DNA from: an uncultured Clostridia bacterium
GTDB taxonomy: Bacteria > Bacillota > Clostridia > TANB77 > CAG-508
Assembly (NCBI GenBank): GCA_934101145.1
Contig: CAKOPZ010000007.1
Span: forward strand, 1-50,582
DNA: 50,582 bases
Direction of reading: 5' to 3'
In this document: positions 1-7,806 of the stretch, in pieces
Layout of the letters: the number at the start of each line of letters is the position of its first letter
Numbering within the stretch: position 1 is the first letter of the stretch
The notes under the pieces: model-generated
Told to the model about the DNA's origin: nothing
What the model saw: only the letters and a program-made list of their open reading frames with translations
Databases searched by the model: none
Position numbers and translations under genes: made by a program

Positions 1-1
1 T

Positions 2-799
2 CCAAATGGTTTTTACTATGTAGGAGGAGATATAAATACAGGACTAGTTATATCAGATAAACAAAATGATACAATGACTGCATCAGGAACAAGTATGGGG
101 AATCAATTTGTATGGATACCAGTATCAGGAGAGGCTGATTTGACAAGAACAGAATTTGATGAAAACGGACAGCCTACAACAAGATTATCCACAGATTATA
201 CTGAACCATGTGCAAGTGGATATTCAACAGAAGCAAGTGAATATAATACAATGAGAACACAAGTATTAAAATATGGAGGATTTTATATAGGAAGATTCGA
301 GGCAGGAGTAAATAGTACTACATTAAGACCAGGAGCTACAACTGCACAAACAGTAGTATGTAAAAAAGGAGTAGCACCATATAATTATGTACCATGGGGA
401 ACAAGTATGAGTGATGCAAGTGAAATATCAGGAAAGAGTGGAGCAGTATATCTTGCCAAAAACTTTGCTAGCCAACATAACTATACAAGTGTAACAAGTA
501 CATTAACATATGGATGTGAGTGGGATGCAATGTGTAGATATATAGGAGATGCCCAAAGAGCTACACCAACAAAATCTGGAGCAGAACTTACAGGAAGTGT
601 AGCAGATGATGTATCAAAAAACATATATGATTTAGCAGGAAATTGTATTGAATGGACAATGGAGGCCTACGTTACGTATTATCGTGTTTATCGCGCAGGT
701 TATTACCGCCATGCTTATCCAGTCTGCAATCGCTACTACGACGGTCCGACTTACAGCTACGAAGGCTATTCGTTCAGGCCCACACTTTATATAAAGTAA
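2..799 (+). CDS. Formylglycine-enzyme-like (C-lectin fold) protein, 5' truncated, probable DGR target
   Basis: The frame is open from base 2, so the N-terminus lies outside the window. The visible part has the usual landmarks of an FGE-sulfatase/SUMF1-like domain: NQFVWIPV, GGFYIGRFEAG, YNYVPWG and GNCIEWTMEAY, ending FRPTLYIK. In related Clostridia such domains sit behind a prepilin-like N-terminus (KGITLIALVVTI type), the kind of start seen at 50476; that this gene has one is inference. The last 40 codons change character: they are rich in Tyr, Arg and His, end mostly in C or T, and are much more GC-rich than the rest of the gene. That is the signature of adenine-directed mutagenesis of AAY codons by a diversity-generating retroelement. 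FGE/C-lectin folds are the classical DGR targets. The likely role is surface ligand binding. No reverse transcriptase or template repeat is in the window, so they should lie upstream of base 1 or elsewhere. Confidence 0.8.
   Translation, partial: PNGFYYVGGDINTGLVISDKQNDTMTASGTSMGNQFVWIPVSGEADLTRTEFDENGQPTTRLSTDYTEPCASGYSTEASEYNTMRTQVLKYGGFYIGRFEAGVNSTTLRPGATTAQTVVCKKGVAPYNYVPWGTSMSDASEISGKSGAVYLAKNFASQHNYTSVTSTLTYGCEWDAMCRYIGDAQRATPTKSGAELTGSVADDVSKNIYDLAGNCIEWTMEAYVTYYRVYRAGYYRHAYPVCNRYYDGPTYSYEGYSFRPTLYIK
661..790 (+). other. Probable DGR variable region (VR)
   Basis: Within the gene the base composition jumps from AT-rich to near balanced. Codons run tac, gtt, tat, cgt, tat, cgc, tac, cgc, cat, tgc, aat, gac, ggt and so on, almost all NNY. 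Such codons are what random replacement of the adenines in AAC/AAT template codons gives (Tyr, His, Asp, Asn, Cys, Arg, Gly, Ser, Val). The tract is followed by the constant FRPTLYIK end, where an initiation-of-mutagenic-homing sequence would lie. The assignment is by pattern; no template repeat is available for comparison. Confidence 0.65.
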
Positions 800-826
800 C
801 CCTGAACACTAATAGCGATAAAGTAT

Positions 827-864
827 AAGGAGGGTGTGATACCTAAGTATCATACAAAATAATT
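827..864 (+). promoter_or_regulatory. Ribosome binding site separated from its start by a hairpin
   Basis: AAGGAGGG (827-834) lies 30 nt before the ATG at 865, too far for normal use. The intervening 835-854 forms an 8-bp stem with one G-U pair (TGTGATAC / GTATCATA) and a CTAA loop. Folding it out leaves 10 nt between the Shine-Dalgarno and the ATG. An alternative role is the hairpin/cruciform often found just 3' of a DGR variable region, which also has a stem of about 8 bp and a 4-nt loop. Confidence 0.5.
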
Positions 865-1599
865 ATGGAAAACAAAAAAACAGTTATTGTAACAGGTGGA
901 TCAAGAGGAATAGGAGCAGGAATTGTACAATTTTTAGCAGAAAAAAATAAATATCATATTGTATTAAATTATAATAAATCTGAAGAAAGTGCAAGAAAAA
1001 TAAAAGAGGAATTAAATAGCAAGCAAGTAAATATCGAAATATTTAAAGCAGATGTTTCAAAAAGAGAAGAAGTAAAAAAATTAATTGAATTTACATTAAA
1101 TAAGTTTAATAACATTGATGTATTAATTAATAATGCAGGAATTTCACAAACAAAATTATTTACAGATATAACAGATGCTGATTGGGATAATATGATGCAA
1201 AACAATTTAAATAGTGCATTTTATTGTAGTCAAGAAGTGCTTTCAAATATGATACATAATAAACAAGGATGTATTATAAATATTTCTTCAATATGGGGAG
1301 TGGAAGGCGGTTCATGCGAAGTACATTATAGCACGGCAAAAGCTGGTATAATAGGTTTAACAAAAGCTCTTGCAAAAGAGGTAGGACCATCTAATATTAG
1401 AGTAAATTGTATTGCTCCTGGAATGATTGACACAGATATGAATAAAGAATATTCAAAAGAAGATGTACAGGAAATAATAAATGAAACACCACTTGAAAAA
1501 ATAGGAAAACCAATTGATATTGCAAGATGTGTATATTGGTTAATAGAAGATGAATTTACAACAGGTCAAGTTATTTCTATAAATGGTGGCTGGAATTAA
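865..1599 (+). CDS. SDR family 3-oxoacyl-ACP reductase-like oxidoreductase
   Basis: A 244-residue classical short-chain dehydrogenase/reductase. The N-terminal NAD(P)-binding motif TGGSRGIGAGI is at about residues 11-21 and NNAG at about 90. The catalytic Ser lies in NISSIWG near 142 and the YxxxK pair is YSTAKAG near 156. The C-terminus, GQVISINGGWN, is the usual FabG-type ending. Length and motifs fit FabG-like NADPH-dependent 3-oxoacyl-ACP reductases, but family members reduce many substrates and there are no fatty-acid genes beside it, so no symbol is given. The start is the first ATG of the frame. Its Shine-Dalgarno is 30 nt upstream, with a hairpin in between. A terminator follows immediately. 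Confidence 0.85.
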   Translation: MENKKTVIVTGGSRGIGAGIVQFLAEKNKYHIVLNYNKSEESARKIKEELNSKQVNIEIFKADVSKREEVKKLIEFTLNKFNNIDVLINNAGISQTKLFTDITDADWDNMMQNNLNSAFYCSQEVLSNMIHNKQGCIINISSIWGVEGGSCEVHYSTAKAGIIGLTKALAKEVGPSNIRVNCIAPGMIDTDMNKEYSKEDVQEIINETPLEKIGKPIDIARCVYWLIEDEFTTGQVISINGGWN

Positions 1600-1615
1600 A
1601 TATATATTAAATAAA

Positions 1616-1650
1616 AATACTAGAAAGATTTGTTCTTTCTAGTATTTTTT
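1616..1650. terminator. Bidirectional rho-independent terminator
   Basis: A perfect 13-bp inverted repeat AATACTAGAAAGA / TCTTTCTAGTATT with a 5-nt loop, then a T-run. It lies between two convergent genes and can serve both. Confidence 0.85.
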
Positions 1651-2114
1651 TAGTCTTCATTATTTAATTTTCTTTTATAATTTCCTGAAATAATTTTTGG
1701 TAGATATGTAACAATTTTATAAATTGCAAGCCTGATTTTTTTACTCCAGATATATGACTTTCTTAAACCTCTTGGAGCATCAAGCTTTCTATCATCGGCA
1801 ACAACAAGGGCAAGTTCAACCTTTTCTATAGGGAATATATAATTTTCATTATTATTGTTATCCCATACATTGTTATTATCTCTAAAACAGAAATTTAGTG
1901 TATCAGCAGACTCTAAATTAATTTCTGCTTGAAAACCTAAATCACTTTTTACCATTTTTATTTCACTTAAATTGTCCCAGTTAAGTCCAAAACCATAGTG
2001 GATATATACTTCTTCACTGTTTTCTTGAAATAATTTACCTGTATATGAAATTTTAACACATGAATTTTCTACTAATTTATCTGTATTAAAGAAAATATTT
2101 TTTACTAACTCCAT
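1650..2114 (-). CDS. Small CBM25/CBM53-type carbohydrate-binding protein
   Basis: A 154-residue protein without signal peptide or membrane segment. Residues about 15-110 form a beta-rich starch-binding-like module: IHYGFGLNWDN, the core LNFCFRDNNNVWDNNNN and ENYIFPI match the CBM25/CBM53 pattern (aromatic-rich, 'F.F.D....WDNN...Y'). The tail of about 40 residues is basic, with aromatic residues (KKIRLAIYKIVTYLPK), and may bind a surface or membrane. Family knowledge points to alpha-glucan binding; free-standing modules of this kind in Clostridia have no established function. The gene is monocistronic and converges on the SDR gene through a shared terminator. Confidence 0.65.
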   Translation of the reverse strand: MELVKNIFFNTDKLVENSCVKISYTGKLFQENSEEVYIHYGFGLNWDNLSEIKMVKSDLGFQAEINLESADTLNFCFRDNNNVWDNNNNENYIFPIEKVELALVVADDRKLDAPRGLRKSYIWSKKIRLAIYKIVTYLPKIISGNYKRKLNNED

Positions 2115-2213
2115 CTTAAATCTCCTTATTTATCTCTTGTATAATTCGTTACAATAAATTATATTATTAAAAAATAAAATATTCAATAGTTTTTTACAAA
2201 ATATTTGTAAATT

Positions 2214-2801
2214 TTACAAAATAATTCCTGTATCTGTACCAACAATCTTTCCAATTATATTGAAATTGTCTCCATCATATATTGATACTTCTTCTATTTC
2301 CCTATTTTCTGGTCGTAAAACAAGTTTATCACGTCTTACAATAAATCTTCTTATTAAAATTTTTCCGTCATAGTCAAATACGCCAATATCACGGTTATTT
2401 AAAGGTGAATTTAGTTCAACAAATGCATATGCACCTTTTGGAAGTTTGGGCTCCATACTATCGTCTGGAATTTTTATTGCAAGTGCGGCACCAGGAAGTG
2501 AAGCAGGACATTCCATAAAAGAATGAATTGTATCTACTGCTAAAACTTGATTATATGAAATATGATTTGGAGCTTTGTAATATTCTTGATCATCTGTAAG
2601 CTCTTTGTCATATGTGTACATTAATGGTTGATAAGGTATTTCTAAGGCTTTGCAAATAGTTTTTAAAGCCTTGTGACTAGGGTTTCTTTCTTCCTTTTCT
2701 ATATGTGTAAGATGTCCAATATTGATACCTGTTTTGTCAGCAAGTTTGGTTTTTGTTATTTTTTTTTCTTTACGAATTCTTGCTATCATATCACCTATCA
2801 T
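2214..2801 (-). CDS. XRE-family regulator with S24/LexA-like C-terminal domain
   Basis: About 195 residues: an N-terminal HTH_3 (MIARIRKEKKITKTKLADKTGI...HIEKEERNPS) and a C-terminal S24 fold. The S24 nucleophile Ser is present in PDDSMEPKLPKG. The position of the catalytic Lys (VKR in LexA) reads LIRRF, so the general base appears replaced by Arg and autocleavage is doubtful. The start is set at the second Met (MIGDM, 2801): AAAGAGG lies 8 nt upstream, and the promoter at 2834-2862 would start transcription near the first ATG at 2822. Likely a transcriptional repressor; the target is unknown. It is divergent from the VanW gene. Confidence 0.8.
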   Translation of the reverse strand: MIGDMIARIRKEKKITKTKLADKTGINIGHLTHIEKEERNPSHKALKTICKALEIPYQPLMYTYDKELTDDQEYYKAPNHISYNQVLAVDTIHSFMECPASLPGAALAIKIPDDSMEPKLPKGAYAFVELNSPLNNRDIGVFDYDGKILIRRFIVRRDKLVLRPENREIEEVSIYDGDNFNIIGKIVGTDTGIIL

Positions 2802-2833
2802 ATGTATTACCTCTTTCTCCATAAATTTACTTC

Positions 2834-2862
2834 ATTATACATAAAAACAAAATAAATGTCTA
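2834..2862 (-). promoter_or_regulatory. Sigma-A promoter of the XRE-S24 gene
   Basis: On the minus strand: TAGACA (2862-2857), 17-nt spacer, TATAAT (2839-2834). The predicted start point falls just before 2822, supporting translation from 2801. Confidence 0.7.
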
Positions 2863-2905
2863 GTGAAAATAGTATTTTTTTGTAAAAAAGAGTCTAAAAC
2901 AAATA

Positions 2906-2934
2906 TTGCAGAAAATTGAGAAGTATGGTAATAT
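2906..2934 (+). promoter_or_regulatory. Sigma-A promoter of the VanW-family gene
   Basis: TTGCAG (2906-2911), 17-nt spacer, TAATAT (2929-2934), about 40 nt before the coding start. Confidence 0.55.
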
Positions 2935-2976
2935 TATTTTATTGTACGGTATAAAATATTTATAGGGAGAATGTAT

Positions 2977-4674
2977 ATGGATGAAGAAAAAAAAGATATA
3001 GAAAAGCTACTTGAAGATGCAAAAAAGGCAGTAGAAAAAGAACTAAATCAAAATGAAAATGTACAAGAAATAAAAGAAGAAAATTTGGAGACTAATACAG
3101 AAGAAAAAAATGAATATAATCTTGTAAAAGTAAAGAAGAAAAGAAATTATATTCCTTTGATAATTATAACAGTATTAATATGTTCCATTTTATTTTTCTC
3201 TGTAATATTTGCCCTTATAAATATAAGTAATGATAAGATATTATCAGGAGTTAGTATTATGGGCATTGATGTATCAAAGCTTTCTCAGCAGGAAGCAACA
3301 GATAAGCTAAATGAGATAATACAATCAAAGTGTGAAGATGATATTACATTAAAGTATAAAGATTATGAAACAACTGTAAATGGCAAGCAAATAAATGCAA
3401 AATTTGATGTGGAGAAGGCAGTAAATGAGGCGTATAACATTGGAAAAGGTGGAAATATATTAGTAAATAATTATAATATATTAATTACACTAATACAGAA
3501 AAAAGATATTTCAATGGATTTATATTATGATGATGGGCTTTTAAGTACTGCAATTGAAGGGATATCATCTAAAATGCCTGATTCTGTTAAACAAAGCAGT
3601 TATTATGTAGAAGATGATAATGTAATAATTGTAAAAGGAAAATCTGGTGTAAAAGTAAAGGAAGATACAATGAAAGAAGAGATTGTATCTGTAATGAAAA
3701 AGATTGAAGAAAAAAATATAATTATTACAATACCTGTTGAAACAGTAGAGCCAGATGCAATTGATGTTGAAAAAATAAGAAATGAGATATATAAGGCACC
3801 ACAAGATGCATATGTGTCAAGTAATCCAACAACTGTTCATACACACGTAAATGGTGTTGATTTTAACATATCAATTGAAGAGGCAAAAAAATTACTTGAA
3901 GAAGATAAAGAAGAATATAAAATACCATTAAAAATAACAGTACCAAAAATTAAGGTTGAAAATCTTGGAGAGAAAGCATTTCCAGATTTGCTTGCGACAT
4001 ATACAACAAGATATGATCCAACAAACAAGAACAGAAGCAACAATTTGATAATTGCGGCAGGCAAAATAAATGGAACAATTTTGATGCCTGGGGAGATATT
4101 TTCATATAATAAAGTTGTTGGGGCAAGAACAATTGCAGCAGGATATAAAGAAGCAGGAGCATATGCAGGTGGAAAGGTTGTGAAAGATGTAGGTGGAGGA
4201 ATATGTCAAATATCTTCTACAATATATAATACAGCATTACTTGCAAATTTAGAGATTGTAGATAGAAGCAATCATCAATTTTTAACATCATATGTACCTG
4301 TAAGCAGAGATGCAACAGTAAGTTGGGGAGGACTTGATTTTAAATTTAAGAACACAAGAACATATCCAATAAAAATAGTAGCATCAGCTAAAAACGGACT
4401 TGCAAAAGTTAGTTTTTATGGTATAAAAGAAGAAACAGAATATGAGGTTGTAATACAGTCTAAAACATTATCATATATACCATATACTGTTAAATATATA
4501 GAAGATAGTAGCTTAGCTAGGGGAAAAGAAGTAGTATCTCAATCAGGCTACAATGGATGTAAGAGTGAAGCATATAGAGTTTTAAAATTAAATGGAAAAG
4601 TGGTTTCAAAAACTTTACTTTCAAGAGATACTTATGATCCTATGCAAAGAATTATAAGAAGAGGTACAAAGTAA
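2977..4674 (+). CDS. VanW family membrane-anchored cell-wall protein
   Basis: 565 residues from the ATG at 2977; GGGAG (2965-2969) is 7 nt before it but only 1 nt before the ATG at 2971. An acidic, Lys/Glu-rich cytoplasmic segment of about 55 residues is followed by one transmembrane helix (YIPLIIITVLICSILFF). The extracellular part holds two repeats resembling the peptidoglycan-binding-4 domain (residues about 85-320) and a VanW domain (about 330-480) with the motif GGGICQISSTIYNTALLANL and the preceding PGEIFSYNKVVG. A G5-like tail ends the protein. VanW proteins are found beside vancomycin-resistance genes and widely in Firmicutes; their biochemical role is not settled. The gene is monocistronic. 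Confidence 0.85.
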   Translation: MDEEKKDIEKLLEDAKKAVEKELNQNENVQEIKEENLETNTEEKNEYNLVKVKKKRNYIPLIIITVLICSILFFSVIFALINISNDKILSGVSIMGIDVSKLSQQEATDKLNEIIQSKCEDDITLKYKDYETTVNGKQINAKFDVEKAVNEAYNIGKGGNILVNNYNILITLIQKKDISMDLYYDDGLLSTAIEGISSKMPDSVKQSSYYVEDDNVIIVKGKSGVKVKEDTMKEEIVSVMKKIEEKNIIITIPVETVEPDAIDVEKIRNEIYKAPQDAYVSSNPTTVHTHVNGVDFNISIEEAKKLLEEDKEEYKIPLKITVPKIKVENLGEKAFPDLLATYTTRYDPTNKNRSNNLIIAAGKINGTILMPGEIFSYNKVVGARTIAAGYKEAGAYAGGKVVKDVGGGICQISSTIYNTALLANLEIVDRSNHQFLTSYVPVSRDATVSWGGLDFKFKNTRTYPIKIVASAKNGLAKVSFYGIKEETEYEVVIQSKTLSYIPYTVKYIEDSSLARGKEVVSQSGYNGCKSEAYRVLKLNGKVVSKTLLSRDTYDPMQRIIRRGTK

Positions 4675-4676
4675 AC

Positions 4677-4720
4677 AAAAAACAAGGATATGAATTTTTA
4701 TACATATCCTTGTTTTGTTT
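4677..4720. terminator. Bidirectional terminator between VanW and mgtA
   Basis: The arms AACAAGGATATG (4681-4692) and CATATCCTTGTT (4703-4714) pair perfectly; flanking A and T runs serve both convergent genes. Confidence 0.85.
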
Positions 4721-4724
4721 TTAT

Positions 4725-7361
4725 TTACAACCATTCTCCAACTCTTTTAATATATATTTTTTTAACAAATTGTACAAGTACAACATAAAGAGCTGTTAAA
4801 GCAAGTACAATTAAATAATAACTAAATGGCAATATTTCAAAATGAAATGATGAAATATTATGAAGTAGTATAGGTGCTAAAATAGTACCAATAATTGTTA
4901 CTAAAGTAAGTCTTGTAAGTATTGGACTTGCTTTTGATTCAACAAATGGAATTTTTGAAGTACGCACAAAATGAATAATTAATGTTTCACTAATTAGGCA
5001 CTCAACAAACCATGCTGTTTGGAAATATGTTTCTGATGCAACAGAATTGTATCCAAGTATAAACCAAAATGCTAAGAATGCGAGAACATCAATTATTGAG
5101 CTTACTGGTCCCATAACATTCATAAATGTTCCAAGTCCTTTTGTATCCCACTTTTTAGGTTTTATCAAAAATTCTTCATCGACATTATCATATGGAATTG
5201 CGATTTGTGAAAAATCATATAAAAAATCTTGTATTAGCATTTGAATTGGAAGTAGTGGTAAAAATGGTAAGAATATACTTGCAATAAATATGCTAAATAC
5301 ATCACCAAAGTCTGAACTCAATGCCATTTTCATATATTTTATGATATTTCCATAAACTTTTCTTCCTTCTATAACACCATTAAATATAACGTTTAAGTTT
5401 TTTTCAAGTAAAATAATATCGCTTGCTTCTTTTGCAATATCTGTTGCAGTGTTAACACAAATTCCAACATCAGCATTATGTAGTGATGGAGCATCATTTA
5501 CGCCATCTCCCATGTATCCAACTACATGTCCATTATTTTTTAGGGTTTTTATAATTCTTTCTTTTTGAAGTGGATTCATTCTTGCAAATACATTTACATT
5601 TTCTACTTCTTTTGCAAGTTCTTCATCAGATAATTTATCTACATCGGTTCCAATTAATATCCTTTCATTTGGAATTCCAACTAAATTGCAGATATTTTCA
5701 GTTGCATATTGATTGTCGCCAGTTAATATTTTGGTTGTAATTCCGTATTTTTTTAATTTTTTAATAGTTGATTTTACATCTTTTTTTGGTGGATCTAAGA
5801 ATGCTACAAAACCTATAAATGTCATATCTTTTTCGTCATCACTACTAAAAATATCTTTTCCTCTATATTCACGTTTTGAAGCAAGAGCAATTACTTGCAT
5901 ACCTTGTCTTGCAAGAGACATAGCATTTTGATTGATGTTTTCTATTAGTTCTTGTGTCAAAGGTTTATTTTCAGAATCAATTTTTACATTTGTACAACTT
6001 TTTAGTATTTCTTCTAATGCACCTTTTGTGATTATTCTACAGTGATCATCATGTTTTACAACAACGCTCATCTTTTTTCTTATATAATCAAATGGAATTT
6101 CATCAATTTTTTCATATCCTGCAACTTTATCATTTATATTGTGTTCATCTGCGTAGGCAATTATTGCTTTATCTACTAGGTTTTTCATACCTGTTCCATA
6201 ATAGCTATTTAAGAAAGCATACTCAAGTATTGATAAATCTTCCTTGCCATTTACATTAATATATTTTTGCAAGATAATTTTATCAAGTGTTAAAGTTCCT
6301 GTTTTGTCTGTGCAAAGTACATCTATTGCTCCAAGATTTTGAATTGATTGAATGTTTTTTACAAGAGTTTTCTTTTTAGCAAGTGTTTTTGTGCCTTTTG
6401 TTAAATTGACATTTACAATCATGGGTAGCATAGTTGGGGTAATTCCAACAGCAACTGAAAGAGCAAATAAGATAGCTTCGAGTAGGTCTTTACGAATAAA
6501 TGCGTAAATAACAAATACTGCAATTGATACAACAAGCATATATCTTATTAATAATTTTGTTATATTATTCATTCCTTTTTCAAAGTTCGTTGTTTCTCTT
6601 TTATTGTCAATTTGCCTTCCCATACTTCCAAGATAGGTAGAAAAACCTGTGTTTATAACTATTGCTGTTGCACTACCACTTATAACACTTGTGCCCATTA
6701 AGCATATGTTTGAAAGTGAAAATATTTCATCTGTGTCTGCAAAGTTTGCTGTTTTTTCTACAGGAGCACTTTCGCCTGTAAATACAGATTGATTTAAAAA
6801 AAGGTCTTTATTTTCTAGAATCATAACATCTGCTGGAATAATTGAACCAGCATTTAGGTGAACAATATCACCTTTTACAACGTTTTCAGTTCTAATAGTT
6901 TGCTCTTTAGAATTTCTCACAACAGTTGCAGTAGAAAACATTTGGCTTTTAAGTTCTTGATTGAATTTATATGTTGAATAATCTTGAAAAAAGCGTATCA
7001 TTGCACTTACAAAACCTATTGCAAAAATTATGATTGTGCCGAGATTGTCATCACCAACGAATTTATTTATAATAGCGAGAATCACAAGTATTAAAATAAA
7101 TTTATCTTTAAATGAATTTACAAAAAAGTAAAACCATGAATGTTTTTCATCTTTTACTACTATATTTTCACCATCTTGTTCAAGTTTTTGATTTGCTGTT
7201 TTTGTATCTAGGCCAGTTTTTTCATTTGAACTAAATTTTGATAAAACTTCTTCTTTTTTTAGTTTTGCTATATCTTTGTATTTTTTTACTATTTCATCAT
7301 CATTGTTGTTTATTAATTTTTTATTTTTTAGTTTGTTTTTTATAAAGAATAATCGTATCAT
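4725..7361 (-). CDS. mgtA: Magnesium-translocating P-type ATPase (P3B)
   Basis: 878 residues, the usual MgtA/MgtB length. All P-type landmarks are present: TGESAPVEK in the actuator domain, DKTGTLT with the phosphorylated Asp, KGALEE in the nucleotide-binding domain and GDGVNDAPSLHNADVGI near the hinge. The C-terminal part carries MgtA-specific sequence (LIQDFLYDFSQIAIPYDNVD, FQTAWFVECLISETLIIHFVRTSKIPF). It imports Mg2+ across the cytoplasmic membrane using ATP. The start has GGAGG 7 nt upstream. A -10 TATAAT lies 24 nt before the ATG, so the 5' leader is very short and has no room for an M-box riboswitch. It is divergent from the corA-like gene, with tRNA-Lys between them. Confidence 0.92.
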   Translation of the reverse strand: MIRLFFIKNKLKNKKLINNNDDEIVKKYKDIAKLKKEEVLSKFSSNEKTGLDTKTANQKLEQDGENIVVKDEKHSWFYFFVNSFKDKFILILVILAIINKFVGDDNLGTIIIFAIGFVSAMIRFFQDYSTYKFNQELKSQMFSTATVVRNSKEQTIRTENVVKGDIVHLNAGSIIPADVMILENKDLFLNQSVFTGESAPVEKTANFADTDEIFSLSNICLMGTSVISGSATAIVINTGFSTYLGSMGRQIDNKRETTNFEKGMNNITKLLIRYMLVVSIAVFVIYAFIRKDLLEAILFALSVAVGITPTMLPMIVNVNLTKGTKTLAKKKTLVKNIQSIQNLGAIDVLCTDKTGTLTLDKIILQKYINVNGKEDLSILEYAFLNSYYGTGMKNLVDKAIIAYADEHNINDKVAGYEKIDEIPFDYIRKKMSVVVKHDDHCRIITKGALEEILKSCTNVKIDSENKPLTQELIENINQNAMSLARQGMQVIALASKREYRGKDIFSSDDEKDMTFIGFVAFLDPPKKDVKSTIKKLKKYGITTKILTGDNQYATENICNLVGIPNERILIGTDVDKLSDEELAKEVENVNVFARMNPLQKERIIKTLKNNGHVVGYMGDGVNDAPSLHNADVGICVNTATDIAKEASDIILLEKNLNVIFNGVIEGRKVYGNIIKYMKMALSSDFGDVFSIFIASIFLPFLPLLPIQMLIQDFLYDFSQIAIPYDNVDEEFLIKPKKWDTKGLGTFMNVMGPVSSIIDVLAFLAFWFILGYNSVASETYFQTAWFVECLISETLIIHFVRTSKIPFVESKASPILTRLTLVTIIGTILAPILLHNISSFHFEILPFSYYLIVLALTALYVVLVQFVKKIYIKRVGEWL

Positions 7362-7447
7362 TTTTTATCCTCCGTTTCGGGAAAATTATACCACAAAATT
7401 GGGAAAAGTGAAGAAATTTTTATAAATTTATTTTTGACATTGTATGT

Positions 7448-7476
7448 TTGACATTTTTATGTAAAATGTGTATAAT
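7448..7476 (+). promoter_or_regulatory. Consensus sigma-A promoter with no gene directly behind it
   Basis: TTGACA (7448-7453), exactly 17 nt, TATAAT (7471-7476). A second TTGACATT lies 14 nt upstream (7434). Transcription would start near 7483 and run towards the antisense strand of tRNA-Lys and then corA. Confidence 0.7.
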
Positions 7477-7482
7477 TGGTAA

Positions 7483-7532
7483 AGAAAGAAAAAAATGCGG
7501 AGTACAAAAAATAACCACCGCATTTTATTTTA
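7483..7532 (+). ncRNA. Candidate short RNA ending at a terminator-like hairpin
   Basis: Downstream of the consensus promoter, AAAATGCGG (7492-7500) pairs with CCGCATTTT (7518-7526), followed by ATTTTAT. This would give an RNA of about 50 nt, or act as a leader attenuator before corA. CCGCATTTT also belongs to the tRNA-Lys terminator stem, so the two folds exclude each other. No RNA family is recognised. Confidence 0.3.
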
Positions 7533-7558
7533 TAGAAATAAATGCAAGTGGTTATTTT
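7507..7558 (-). terminator. Terminator of tRNA-Lys
   Basis: On the minus strand AAATAACCAC-TTGCATTT pairs with AAATGCG-GTGGTTATTT, followed by a T-run, directly after the tRNA 3' end. Confidence 0.75.
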
Positions 7559-7560
7559 AA

Positions 7561-7636
7561 TGGTGCGCCATAGAGGATTCGAACCTCCGACCATTTGATT
7601 AAGAGTCAACTGCTCTACCAACTGAGCTAATGGCGC
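7561..7636 (-). tRNA. tRNA-Lys(CTT)
   Basis: A 76-nt cloverleaf on the minus strand. The acceptor arm is GCGCCAT/ATGGCGC with encoded ACCA. D-loop (AGCTCAGTTGGTAGAGC) and T-arm (GGAGGTTCGAATCCTC) are normal. The anticodon loop CTCTTAA gives anticodon CTT for AAG lysine codons. Confidence 0.95.
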
Positions 7637-7656
7637 GTATCAAATTAAGCACATTT

Positions 7657-7685
7657 ATTATAAGTCTAAAAACAGTGTTTGTCAA
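7657..7685 (-). promoter_or_regulatory. Consensus promoter of tRNA-Lys
   Basis: Minus strand TTGACA (7685-7680), 17 nt, TATAAT (7662-7657), about 20 nt before the tRNA 5' end. Confidence 0.8.
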
Positions 7686-7806
7686 CATATTTTATCAAAT
7701 TTATGTTTTAGACTATTTACTATTTAATAATTTTAAGTTAATTTTTTGGGAACTTTTTGAGTCCGTCCCAGAAAGTACCGTGTTATATAAAATAAGGGGT
7801 GATATT

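Noticed and set aside
7362..7560. M-box magnesium riboswitch for mgtA or corA
   Set aside because: The mgtA leader is only about 20 nt and the corA side shows no M-box-like conserved core.
7630..7806. Upstream extension of the corA frame into tRNA-Lys
   Set aside because: No ribosome binding site and it overlaps the tRNA and its promoter; the ATG at 7807 has a proper site.
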